Assembly (NCBI GenBank): GCA_016707525.1
Contig: JADJHP010000006.1
Location: 62,001-126,000, forward strand
From: Ignavibacteriota bacterium
GTDB lineage: Bacteria; Bacteroidota; Ignavibacteria; UBA10030; UBA6906
Direction of reading: 5' to 3'
Length of the DNA stretch: 64,000 nucleotides
The position numbers and the translations under genes are program-made. Shown here piece after piece: positions 1-8,093 of this stretch (positions within the stretch are counted from its first letter, which is position 1; every line of letters begins with the position of its first letter). The notes beneath the pieces were generated by a model that did no database searches, had not been told where the DNA came from, and saw nothing but the letters and a program-made list of their open reading frames with translations.

Positions 1-229
1 CAGCTCGAAGGCACCGATCCGCGCCAAAGAAAAGACCGATTCCGATGAACGGTCCGATCGCATCGAACTCTCAGATGAGGCCCGCGCCATGTACGAGTCT
101 CAGCAGTCCAGCCGCTTCGAGGCCATCCGCGAAAGGATCCGCGACGGATTCTATTTCCAGAAAGATGTGACGGAAAAGGTGGTGGATGCCATGCTGAAGG
201 ATATCAAGAAGGGGCCCGCTGAATCCTGA
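1..229 (+). CDS. FlgM-like anti-sigma factor, 3' part (5' end outside window)
   Basis: The frame is open from the window edge to TGA at 227-229 and encodes about 75 C-terminal residues. The order DRIELSDEAR, then RFEAIRERIRDGFYF, then VTEKVVDAMLKDI follows the FlgM pattern: a 'D.I.LS..A' stretch, a helix ending in 'I..G.Y' and a last helix ending 'A.ML.DI'. FlgM proteins bind and inhibit the flagellar sigma factor sigma28 until the hook is complete. The N-terminus is missing, so the assignment rests on the sigma-binding half only. A GC-rich hairpin at 235-257 closes the unit. It agrees with the FapA-like and chemotaxis genes elsewhere in the window. Confidence 0.6.
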   Translation, partial: SSKAPIRAKEKTDSDERSDRIELSDEARAMYESQQSSRFEAIRERIRDGFYFQKDVTEKVVDAMLKDIKKGPAES

Positions 230-234
230 TGCCC

Positions 235-257
235 GACGGGGACCTCCCGTCCCCGTC
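235..257 (+). terminator. GC-rich hairpin after the flgM-like gene
   Basis: GACGGGGAC at 235-243 pairs perfectly over 9 bp with GTCCCCGTC at 249-257 around a 5-nt loop, six bases after the stop codon. Only a short pyrimidine run (TCTCC) follows, so an intrinsic terminator is likely but not certain. Confidence 0.55.
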
Positions 258-362
258 TCTCCGGCCCGAACCCGGACCTTCGTGCCCTGCCCATGCACCG
301 GTCTTCGCGGCCCGTCTTCACGCCAGCCACCTCCGGCGTGTGTCGATACCCCCACCGTGGGA

Positions 363-391
363 TTGACACTCGACTTTCAATAGCGTACATT
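363..391 (+). promoter_or_regulatory. sigma70-like promoter of the NarL-type regulator
   Basis: A perfect TTGACA at 363-368 is followed after 17 bp by TACATT at 386-391 (4 of 6 matches to TATAAT). Transcription would begin near 398. That leaves only about 10 nt before the TTG at 408 but about 60 nt before the GTG at 459, which favours the later start. Confidence 0.5.
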
Positions 392-410
392 CTTCCACCC
401 CGGATAATTG

Positions 411-448
411 TCCATTCTCCATTATCCACTATCCATTATCTATCATTC
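411..448 (+). repeat. low-complexity CCATTATC-type direct repeats
   Basis: About 38 bp is built from imperfect copies of CCATTATC, CTATCC and TCATTC between the putative promoter and the GTG start of the NarL-type regulator. It is AT-rich compared with its surroundings. It would form part of the 5' leader. Confidence 0.5.
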
Positions 449-458
449 AATCTCCGCA

Positions 459-1136
459 GTGAAAAACAGGCCAATCGGTGTCCTTGTAGCCGACGACCAC
501 ACGATCGTGCGGCGGGGCCTCGTCTCGCTCCTTTCGCTTGATGAAGGGATCGAGGTCGTTGGAGAGGCTACGGACGGACGCATTGCGGTGGAACGGGCGA
601 TGGAACTCGATCCCGATGTCGTCCTCATGGACATCAGCATGCCGGAGCTGAACGGCCTGGAAGCCACACGGCTGGTCAAAAAACAGATGCCCCATATCAA
701 GGTTCTCGTCCTTTCGGCCCACGACAAGGATGAGTATATCCTCCAGGTCGTGCGGTCGGGTGCCAACGGCTACCTCCTCAAGAATACTTCTGCTGAAGAC
801 CTCTACGCGGCGATCAGGGCGGTTCATGCCGGCCATGCCTTTTTCAGCCCTTCCGTGTCCAAGGTCATTCTTGATTCGTACATGGTCGGGGGAAAGAACG
901 ACCCTGCAACTGAGGGAGAGAGCCACCCGGCGCACAGATTGACTCCCCGGGAGCGGGAGATCCTCCAGCTCATCGCTGAAGGGAAAACCCACCAGGAAGC
1001 TGCCAACGTCCTCCATATTAGTGTCCGGACCGTTGATACCCACTGTGTGAATATCATGAAAAAGCTTGATATCCACGAGAGTGCGGGGCTTGTCCGGTAT
1101 GCGATCACCAATGGTATCGTGATTCTTCCGCAGTAG
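459..1136 (+). CDS. NarL/FixJ-family response regulator (REC-LuxR HTH)
   Basis: The protein is a 225-residue DNA-binding response regulator. The N-terminal receiver has the acidic pair in VADDH, phospho-acceptor Asp58 in VVLMDISMP, and conserved Lys108 in GYLLKNT. A linker leads to a LuxR-type helix-turn-helix at about 160-222 (LTPREREILQLIAEGKT and ISVRTVDTHCVNIMKKL). Phosphorylation of Asp58 by a histidine kinase should control DNA binding. The frame stays open to a TTG at 408, but GTG 459 places the receiver right at the N-terminus, as is usual; neither start has a clear ribosome-binding site. It is separated by about 200 bp from the kinase gene downstream, so its partner kinase is not fixed by position. 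Confidence 0.88.
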   Translation: MKNRPIGVLVADDHTIVRRGLVSLLSLDEGIEVVGEATDGRIAVERAMELDPDVVLMDISMPELNGLEATRLVKKQMPHIKVLVLSAHDKDEYILQVVRSGANGYLLKNTSAEDLYAAIRAVHAGHAFFSPSVSKVILDSYMVGGKNDPATEGESHPAHRLTPREREILQLIAEGKTHQEAANVLHISVRTVDTHCVNIMKKLDIHESAGLVRYAITNGIVILPQ

Positions 1137-1268
1137 TCGTTCTTCCGCCATCTGCCCTTCCTTTAGCCAGAAACAGCGTCTTTTCGCCACATGCTTCGAT
1201 TTCCATGCCGGGATTTGGCCAACTACGTCCCCGGGATGCGCGGAAATACGTTGATATGCGTATTGCAA

Positions 1269-1286
1269 CCAATTGGCCAATATTGG
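1269..1286. promoter_or_regulatory. two abutting perfect palindromes upstream of the kinase-sigma54 activator unit
   Basis: CCAATTGG (1269-1276) and CCAATATTGG (1277-1286) are both perfect palindromes and touch each other; GGTACC (1285-1290) and CCTTGG (1289-1294) follow. The site lies in the 200-bp gap before the kinase gene at 1344. A regulator operator is an inference from symmetry only. Confidence 0.35.
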
Positions 1287-1343
1287 TACCTTGGTTACGA
1301 TTCTCCCAGCTGATTTCTTTTGACCATTCAGAACGATCTGTCT

Positions 1344-2960
1344 ATGACGATTCCATCTGAACACTCTTCGCGTACACCGAGCGATAGCCAGACCCTGAAG
1401 GTGCTGCTGGTCGATGATATTCAGGAGAACCTGGAACTCCTCGAAGATGTGCTGTCGGAGAACGGGTACCGCCCCATCATGGCCCGCAACGGGGTGGAGG
1501 CGCTGCACCTTCTCAAGGCGGAACCCTTCCACATGATCGTGGCTGATGCCATGATGCCAAAGATGGATGGGTTCCAGCTGTGCAAGGAGGTGAGGACATT
1601 GCCCGCGTGCGGGACCCTTCCTTTCATCATCTACACCGGCAACTATGTGGATGCAGGCGACCAGGAGTTTGCCCGGAGCATCGGGGTCGACCGGTACGTG
1701 GTCAAGTACGCGGGGCTTGGTGCGCTGGTACAGGCGATCAACGAGCTTGCCCAGCAGCACTATGGCCGTGTTCCTGACGAGCCGGCCCCTGCCATGGAGC
1801 AGCTCGATGACCAGGAGTTCCTGGAAAAGCACCGCGCGATCGTCATCAAGAAGCTCGAAGAGAAGATGGCGGAACTGGAGATGTACGCGGACACGCTGAT
1901 CAAGAAGAACCGTGAGATCCAGGCTTCGGAGGACCGGTACCGGACCCTCTTCGACCATGCAAGCATCGCGATCTTCGTTGTCGACCGTGAGACGGGCCGG
2001 GTGGTGGACGTCAACCGCGCCGGGCTGGAGTTGCTCGGCTACGAACGCGAGGAGCTCTTTGCCATGGCGCATCTTCCGTTCGCCGCCGGTGAGTTCACCT
2101 CCACGATGCTCGACACGATGCACTTCGCTTCAGGCGAGACCACGATCACACGGAAGGGCGGCGAATCGGTCCAGGTGGATATCGGCGTCGGCCCTGTGAC
2201 GCGGCCGCAGGACACGCGTGTCCTGCTGTATGTGCGCGACATCAGTGAACAGAAGAAGATGCGCGAGCAGCTCATCCAGGCGGACAAGATGACCCTGATG
2301 GGAAGGCTTGCCGCCGGCATCGCGCATGAGATCCGCAATCCTCTGTCCGCCATCGCGCTCAACCTCCAGTACCTGGTCTTCAAGACCCAGACACACACCG
2401 AGTTGTGCGACCCTCTCAAGGACGCGCTGGAAGGGACCCGGAGGATCGAGGCGGTGATCGAGAATACCTTGAACCTTGCACGCGTCACGCCGCCCGTTCT
2501 CAAGGAAGAAGAGATCAATGACCTGGCGCGGCAGGTGCTCGGGTTCATCAAGATCTCGGTGCAGCAGAAGGATATCCATTTCGCGACGCATCTGGCGGAT
2601 GGCCTGCCGCCGGTGATGATCGATGCGAAGCAGATGCAGCAGGTCGTCCTGAACGTTGTCCAGAATGCCATCGACGCTTCACCGGATGGTGCAACGGTCG
2701 AGCTGACCACCACCAGGACCTCCGGCGAGCCCGGGAGCTGCGGGATGGTGGAGCTGGCCGTACGCGACCTCGGACCCGGTATCTCTGCGGAACAGCGCAA
2801 ACACCTCTTCGAACAATTCTATACGACCAAATCCGGTGGCACAGGCCTCGGCCTTTCGATCTCGAAGCAGATCATCGAGAAACACAAAGGAGAGATCCGG
2901 GTCGATCCGGCCGAAGGTGGCGGCACCATCGTTCGCATTTCGTTACCAACTCACAGCTAA
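1344..2960 (+). CDS. REC-PAS sensor histidine kinase
   Basis: Cytoplasmic kinase of 538 residues from ATG 1344 (an in-frame TTG at 1320 is possible; neither has a good ribosome-binding site). Order: receiver at about 17-135 with Asp68 in VADAMMPKMDG, a coiled-coil linker, one PAS domain at about 195-310, a HisKA dimerisation domain with His328 in GIAHEIRNPLSA, and a HATPase_c domain with the N box (NAIDAS), G1 box (DLGPGIS) and G2 box (GGTGLGLSI). No membrane segment is seen, so it senses an internal signal or takes phosphate from another kinase. It is 15 bp upstream of an NtrC-type sigma54 activator, its probable phospho-transfer partner. Confidence 0.88.
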   Translation: MTIPSEHSSRTPSDSQTLKVLLVDDIQENLELLEDVLSENGYRPIMARNGVEALHLLKAEPFHMIVADAMMPKMDGFQLCKEVRTLPACGTLPFIIYTGNYVDAGDQEFARSIGVDRYVVKYAGLGALVQAINELAQQHYGRVPDEPAPAMEQLDDQEFLEKHRAIVIKKLEEKMAELEMYADTLIKKNREIQASEDRYRTLFDHASIAIFVVDRETGRVVDVNRAGLELLGYEREELFAMAHLPFAAGEFTSTMLDTMHFASGETTITRKGGESVQVDIGVGPVTRPQDTRVLLYVRDISEQKKMREQLIQADKMTLMGRLAAGIAHEIRNPLSAIALNLQYLVFKTQTHTELCDPLKDALEGTRRIEAVIENTLNLARVTPPVLKEEEINDLARQVLGFIKISVQQKDIHFATHLADGLPPVMIDAKQMQQVVLNVVQNAIDASPDGATVELTTTRTSGEPGSCGMVELAVRDLGPGISAEQRKHLFEQFYTTKSGGTGLGLSISKQIIEKHKGEIRVDPAEGGGTIVRISLPTHS

Positions 2961-2975
2961 GAAAAGGACTTCGCC

Positions 2976-4391
2976 ATGGCGAAAGCGCGGATACTGGTGG
3001 CTGATGATGAACCCATCCTCGGGAACACCCTGAAGAAGATCCTGGGTGAACTCGGATACGTCGTGGCGCTGTGCGACCGCGGGGAGGCGTTCTTTCAGTT
3101 CCTGGACGACCAGAAACCAGACATCGTGCTGTTGGATATCTACCTCGGGAGTGTGAACGGTATTCAGCTCCTGAACCGGATGCGGCAGGAGGGGTGGCAG
3201 ACCCCGGTGATCATGATGACCGCCCACTCGGATGTGTCGCTGGCGGTACGGGCGATGAAGGAGGGCGCCGCGGATTTCGTTGTGAAACCGTTCGACCTGA
3301 ACCACCTGGGCGTGCTGATCGACAAGAACCTCGATCATGCGCGGCTGCAGACCCAGGTGAAGCTGCTCCAGGAGGAACTGGAGGGCGAGCGTTCACGGTC
3401 CGGCATCATCGGGAAGAGCATCGCGCTCCGCCGCGCACTGGAGACCGCCGAGAAGCTGGCGCAGGGCGAGAATACGACCGTGTTGATCGAAGGGGAGAGC
3501 GGCACCGGCAAGGAGCTCATGGCCCGGTTCGTTCACCAGCAGAGTTCGCGGCGAGAGAAGCCGTTCGTGACCCTCAACTGCGGGGCGATCCCGAAGGAGC
3601 TGGCCGAGAGCGAATTCTTCGGCTATGAAAAAGGAGCGTTCACCGGCGCCACGGAAAAGATGAAGCAGGGGAAATTCGAACTCGCCGATGGCGGGACGAT
3701 CCTGCTCGATGAGATCCGGGAGCTGTCGTTGGATATGCAGGTGAAGCTTCTGCGTGTGCTCGAGGAGAAGCGCTTCTACCGGCTGGGCGGCACAAAGGAG
3801 ATCAGTGTCGATGTCCGTGTGATCGCGGCATCGAATAAGGAACTGGCCCGGGAGGTGGAAGAAGGGCGGTTCCGTGAGGACCTGTTTTATCGGCTCAACG
3901 TCGCATCGGTTCGCATCCCGCCGTTGCGGAATCGCAAAGAGGACATCGGTGAACTGGCGAAGGCCTTCCTTGCCGAGTTCTGCCGGCGCTTCACCCGTCC
4001 GGTTCCCGCCATCACACCCGAGGCGCTGCAGTGGCTCGAGCAACTCACGTGGAAGGGGAACGTCCGGGAATTGCGCAACGCGATGGAGCGTGTGGTGCTG
4101 CTGAACAACGTTCCGGCGCTCACCGCCGAACATTTCAGTTTCCTCCGTGCCAGCGGCACATCGGCCGCGGCGTCCTCCACGAACGGGAAGGCGTTCGTCC
4201 TCGAGATCCCGCCGCAGGGGATCCGCATGAACGACGTGATGAAGGACCTGATCCTCAAGACCCTGGACATCGTCGGTGGCAACCAGGTCCAGGCAGCAAA
4301 GGTCCTCGGATTGACGCGGTCCAAATTGCGGTACAGAATGGAACAACTCGGCATACGGCCTGAACAGAGGACCTACAGGACGAGCGTCTGA
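2976..4391 (+). CDS. NtrC-family sigma54-dependent response regulator
   Basis: This 471-residue protein has the full NtrC architecture. The receiver carries Asp54 (IVLLDIY). The AAA+ domain has Walker A GESGTGKE at 173-180, the sigma54-contacting GAFTGA loop at 220-225, a Walker B-type GGTILLDEIRELS, and the arginine-finger region around REDLFYRLNV. A Fis-type helix-turn-helix ends the protein (VLGLTRSKLRYRMEQLGI). Activators of this class use ATP hydrolysis to open promoters bound by RNA polymerase-sigma54. ATG follows AAAGGA by a short spacer. It directly follows its likely kinase. Candidate -24/-12 promoters at 18590, 21977 and 40535 could be among its targets; that link is an inference. 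Confidence 0.93.
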   Translation: MAKARILVADDEPILGNTLKKILGELGYVVALCDRGEAFFQFLDDQKPDIVLLDIYLGSVNGIQLLNRMRQEGWQTPVIMMTAHSDVSLAVRAMKEGAADFVVKPFDLNHLGVLIDKNLDHARLQTQVKLLQEELEGERSRSGIIGKSIALRRALETAEKLAQGENTTVLIEGESGTGKELMARFVHQQSSRREKPFVTLNCGAIPKELAESEFFGYEKGAFTGATEKMKQGKFELADGGTILLDEIRELSLDMQVKLLRVLEEKRFYRLGGTKEISVDVRVIAASNKELAREVEEGRFREDLFYRLNVASVRIPPLRNRKEDIGELAKAFLAEFCRRFTRPVPAITPEALQWLEQLTWKGNVRELRNAMERVVLLNNVPALTAEHFSFLRASGTSAAASSTNGKAFVLEIPPQGIRMNDVMKDLILKTLDIVGGNQVQAAKVLGLTRSKLRYRMEQLGIRPEQRTYRTSV

Positions 4392-4393
4392 TC

Positions 4394-6985
4394 ATGCCCC
4401 TGCGCCGGAAGAAGGGAGGGGGACGCCCCGCGCGGAAGGGGGCCCGACCCCGGACAACGATCGGGGAGGGGCAGCACTTTGCCGCGCACATTCCCGGCCT
4501 CACGTTCGTTCTCGATGGGGCGGGAGCGCTTGTCGGCGCGAACGACCTGGCGCTGTCGTTCACCGGAACCACGGTCCGGCAATCCCGCGGCCGGCTCTGG
4601 CACCGCCTCATTCACACCGATGACCGGCCCGCCGCCGTCCGCGCGATCGATGCGGCCGTCCTGGCCCGGCAGCATTTCCAGATCGAATGCCGGGTGCGCA
4701 CCGCGAACGATGATCACCGCTGGTGTACACTTGCTGCCCGCCGCCGTCAGATCTCACCCCGCAAGGCCGAGTACATCCTTCTGATCAACGACATCACCCC
4801 ACGCCACACGGCGGAGGGGATCGCCGGCCGCGCATCCTCACGGCTTCAATCCATCATCGGCACGCTCGAAGAAGTGTGCATTGGCATCGGGTCCGACGCC
4901 GAGGTCGTTTTCTGGAACACTGCTGCCGAGCGCCACACCGGTCTACCGGCCACGGAGACGATCGGCAGGGCTATCGATACCTTCCTGACGGAAGAGAGTC
5001 TTGGCAGGATACGGGTGCTGTTGCGCCGCATCCGCACCACCCTCGGGGGGCCGGCCACCGACGAACTCGTCTTCTCCGCGCAACCGCTCCGTCCGTTGCG
5101 CTGCAGGGTCGTGGTGTCCGGCGATACAACGATCTTCGTCGCGATGCCGCAGGAACAGATGATCCACCGGTCTTCGGGTGACGGACATCTGCGGCTCCCG
5201 ACCGGCGACGAATACCTGCACTCCCTCCTGGAGTGCACGGAAGACATCATCATCATGCAGGACATCGAAGGGCGGTACCTGTATTACAATGGCCCCTTCC
5301 GGTTCGGTGTCCGCATGGAGCAGCTGCAGGGAAAGCTCCCGGAGGAGGTCCACGAATCCGGCTTTGCCCGGCAGATCCGCGACCGTATCCAGCGGGTGGT
5401 CGATACCGGGCAGGGCTTCACGGACGAGACCAGGATGATGTGGGATGGGCAACTCTTCTGGTTCCTGGACCAGGTGTCGCCCATGAAGGATGCCTCGGGG
5501 AACGTGTCCGCGGTCGTCACCATTTCCCGGAACATCACCGAGAGGAAGAAGGCCGAAGAGTGGCTGCGCGAAAGCGAGGAACGGTACCGCACCTTCGTCG
5601 AGAATAGTTCGGAGGGCATCTGGCGCATTGAAATGCTGGAACCGATCCCCGTGGATCTGCCGCCTGCGAAGCAACTGGAGCTGCTCTTTGAACGCAGCTA
5701 TTTCGCGGAATGCAATCTGCCGTTCGCGCGCCTCTGCGGGTGTGAGCACCCGCGGGAACTCATCGGGACCACGCTGACGCGTCTCTTCACCGATACCCGG
5801 GTCGAGGACCGTCGCACCGTTGAAGAGTTCGTCATCTCCGGCTACCGCCTGACCGCCTTTGAATCCGTGCTCATGCCTCCGTCCGGACCGGTCCGCGAAG
5901 TGCTGCATAGTGTCACCGGCACGGTCGAGGCGGGAAGGCTTGTGCGTGTCTGGGGGAGTGTCAGCGATATCACCGAACGCAAGGAAGCGGAGAGGAGGCT
6001 GCGTCTCCTCGCGCATACCATCACGAGCGCCCGCGATTGTGTGACGATCACCGATCTGGAAGACAGGGTGCTGTTCGTGAACGATGCATTCCTTGAGACC
6101 TACGGGTACCGCGAGGAAGAGATCCTCGGACAGGACATCGCGATGGTGCGGAGCGGTGCATCGGCGGCCGTGGAGATGAATGAGATCCGCAACGGGACGC
6201 TGAACGGTTCGTGGTATGGCGAGGTGCTGAACCACAGGGCGGATGGGTCGATCTTCCCGGTGGAGCTCTGGACCTCCATCGTGCGCAACGACGACAACGA
6301 GCCGGTGGCAATGGTCGGTGTGGCGCGGGATATCACGGCGCGCAAGCGTGCCGACGAGGCGCTCAGGAATTCGCTCCGGGAAAAGGAGGTCCTCCTGAAG
6401 GAGATCCACCACCGTGTCAAGAATAACCTCCAGGTGATCTCCAGTCTCCTCAGCCTTCAGTCCGAATACCTGAAGGACGAGGCGATGATCAAGATCTTCA
6501 AAGAGAGCCAGAACCGTGTGAAATCCATGGCTCTCATCCATGAGAAACTGTATCAGTCGGCGAACCTCGCAGAGATCGATTTCTCCGACTATTTGCGGGA
6601 ACTCACGACCCAGCTCTTCCGTTCGTACGGGATCGGGGCGCACGGGGTGTCGCTCAACGTCCATGCGTCGCAGGTCCTCCTTGCCGTTGACCGTGCGATC
6701 CCGTGCGGGATCATCGTCAACGAATTGGTCACCAACGCGTTGAAATACGCTTTCCCTGAGGGCCGGGGAGGGCGCATCGATATCGACCTGCATCCCGTCA
6801 GCGATGACATGGTGCGGCTTGCGGTGCGGGACAATGGGGTGGGGTTCCCCGCGGATGTGGACTTCGAGACGTCGGACAGCCTCGGGCTTACGCTCGTGCG
6901 CATGCTTGCGGATCAGGTGCAGGGTGAAGTGGCGCTGCAGCCGGCCGAGCGGGGGGCAGAATTCATCATGACATTCCGGAAATAG
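4394..6985 (+). CDS. multi-PAS histidine kinase, HisKA_2 type
   Basis: Soluble 863-residue kinase beginning 2 bp after the sigma54 activator. Four to five PAS modules fill residues 30-655; the clearest starts are YLHSLLECTEDIIIMQD and HTITSARDCVTITDLED, each closing with an 'ITERKKAEE'-type linker. The catalytic part is not the classical HisKA: KEIHHRVKNNLQVISSLLSL, with the phospho-acceptor histidine pair at 672-673, is the HisKA_2/HWE signature, followed by an HATPase_c domain (NELVTNALKYAFPEG, VRDNGVGFP). Such kinases often pass phosphate to stand-alone receivers rather than to a DNA-binding regulator. The REC-PAS gene 9 bp downstream is the natural candidate partner. Confidence 0.88.
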   Translation: MPLRRKKGGGRPARKGARPRTTIGEGQHFAAHIPGLTFVLDGAGALVGANDLALSFTGTTVRQSRGRLWHRLIHTDDRPAAVRAIDAAVLARQHFQIECRVRTANDDHRWCTLAARRRQISPRKAEYILLINDITPRHTAEGIAGRASSRLQSIIGTLEEVCIGIGSDAEVVFWNTAAERHTGLPATETIGRAIDTFLTEESLGRIRVLLRRIRTTLGGPATDELVFSAQPLRPLRCRVVVSGDTTIFVAMPQEQMIHRSSGDGHLRLPTGDEYLHSLLECTEDIIIMQDIEGRYLYYNGPFRFGVRMEQLQGKLPEEVHESGFARQIRDRIQRVVDTGQGFTDETRMMWDGQLFWFLDQVSPMKDASGNVSAVVTISRNITERKKAEEWLRESEERYRTFVENSSEGIWRIEMLEPIPVDLPPAKQLELLFERSYFAECNLPFARLCGCEHPRELIGTTLTRLFTDTRVEDRRTVEEFVISGYRLTAFESVLMPPSGPVREVLHSVTGTVEAGRLVRVWGSVSDITERKEAERRLRLLAHTITSARDCVTITDLEDRVLFVNDAFLETYGYREEEILGQDIAMVRSGASAAVEMNEIRNGTLNGSWYGEVLNHRADGSIFPVELWTSIVRNDDNEPVAMVGVARDITARKRADEALRNSLREKEVLLKEIHHRVKNNLQVISSLLSLQSEYLKDEAMIKIFKESQNRVKSMALIHEKLYQSANLAEIDFSDYLRELTTQLFRSYGIGAHGVSLNVHASQVLLAVDRAIPCGIIVNELVTNALKYAFPEGRGGRIDIDLHPVSDDMVRLAVRDNGVGFPADVDFETSDSLGLTLVRMLADQVQGEVALQPAERGAEFIMTFRK

Positions 6986-6994
6986 CGAGGCGGT

Positions 6995-7873
6995 ATGGGC
7001 AGTACAAACATCATGGTGGTTGAGGACGAACTCATCGTTGCGGAGGATCTGACGCGTTGGCTCATGACGCTCGGGTACACGATCGCGGCGCGGGCGGCCG
7101 CTGGCCGTGAGGCCGTGCAACGGTGCGAAGCCACGCGGCCGGATCTGGTCCTGATGGACATCCTCCTGCCGGGCGATATGGATGGCATTCAGGCGGCGGA
7201 GGAGATCCGGCGGCGGTTCGACATTCCGGTCGTCTTCATCACCGCATCGTCGGACGAAGCCACGCTGGCGCGCGCCAAAGTCTCCGAGCCCTTCGGATAC
7301 ATCCTGAAGCCCTTCGATGAACGCGGACTCTATTCGACGATCGAGATGGCGCTGTACAAGCACCAGTCGGAGAAGCGCATGCGGGAGAGCGAGGAACGCT
7401 TCCGCCTGATGTTCGAGAACGCGCCGATCCCGTTCCACGCCCTCGATGCTGATGGACACATCCTCCGTGTCAATAAGGCCTGGCTGGAGTTGTTCGGTCA
7501 TGCCCAGGACGAGGTGATCGGCCGGTGGTTCGGAGAATTCCTCTCTTCGGGAAGTATCGACCGGTTCGTTTCGACCTTCACGCGGTTCAAGAGTTCGCCT
7601 GTCCTGGAGACCGTGATGCTTGAGATCGTTCTCAAGGATGGGACACTCCGCACCGGAGCGTTCAAGGGAAGCATCGCTGTGGATCAGCGGGGACGTTTCG
7701 AGATGACGCTGTGTGTCCTCGAAAGCAAGCTCCACGCCGCGGTGCAGGAATCCGCTGCGATCCCGCCTGCTGCGAGCCTGATCCTCGGCGCCGATGGCCT
7801 CGTGCTGGCGGTATCGCCTGCCTTCGAGGCGCTGACGCGTTGGGGGCGCCTGACGTGTGCGGGCGTCCGCTGA
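6995..7873 (+). CDS. REC-PAS(-PAS) response regulator, 5' part of a frameshifted gene
   Basis: The open frame gives 292 residues: a receiver with Asp55 (LVLMDILLPGDMDG) and 'FGYILKPFDE', then a PAS domain from about residue 130 (FRLMFENAPIPFHALDADG). It breaks off inside a second PAS domain. After LVLAVSPAFEALTRWG the frame ends at TGA 7871, while the +1 frame continues the domain without loss. Adding one G to the G5 run at 7842-7846 restores one reading frame to 8067, about 357 residues. The receiver type resembles those beginning the kinases at 9340 and 50719. It follows the HisKA_2 kinase by 9 bp and ends without any DNA-binding output domain. Confidence 0.8.
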   Translation: MGSTNIMVVEDELIVAEDLTRWLMTLGYTIAARAAAGREAVQRCEATRPDLVLMDILLPGDMDGIQAAEEIRRRFDIPVVFITASSDEATLARAKVSEPFGYILKPFDERGLYSTIEMALYKHQSEKRMRESEERFRLMFENAPIPFHALDADGHILRVNKAWLELFGHAQDEVIGRWFGEFLSSGSIDRFVSTFTRFKSSPVLETVMLEIVLKDGTLRTGAFKGSIAVDQRGRFEMTLCVLESKLHAAVQESAAIPPAASLILGADGLVLAVSPAFEALTRWGRLTCAGVR

Positions 7874-8067
7874 AGGACCTCTTCGGTAGACCACGTGAGG
7901 GTGAGGAGATCGTTGATCATCTCTCCACTGCGGTGTCCATGGACAGCCGGCCGTTCCATCTGCGTGGGAACGGGATCGGGCCGATCGATGTGTTGATCTC
8001 GGGTGCCGCGTATCGCGGCGCCTCCAACAGAACGGAGACCATGTGCCTCTTCATCCGGCAGCGGTGA
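7847..8067 (+). pseudogene. 3' part of the frameshifted REC-PAS-PAS gene
   Basis: Read in the frame starting at 7847 this segment continues the second PAS domain of the gene at 6995 (APDVCGRPLKDLFG, then the strand-rich GNGIGPIDVLISGAAYR, ending CLFIRQR). It has no start codon or ribosome-binding site of its own. Its stop at 8065-8067 overlaps the possible GTG at 8064 of the next gene. Whether the shift is real or a missed G in a homopolymer cannot be settled here. Confidence 0.7.
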
Positions 8068-8093
8068 GCGACATCTCCCTGTGGGAGGGACTC

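Noticed and set aside
4943..7894. 983-codon minus-strand open frame (and similar ones at 9214-12057, 50635-53724, 447-2123)
   Set aside because: They run antisense to clear kinase genes. High GC at third positions keeps the opposite strand open; no domain, no ribosome-binding site, His/Arg-rich nonsense composition.
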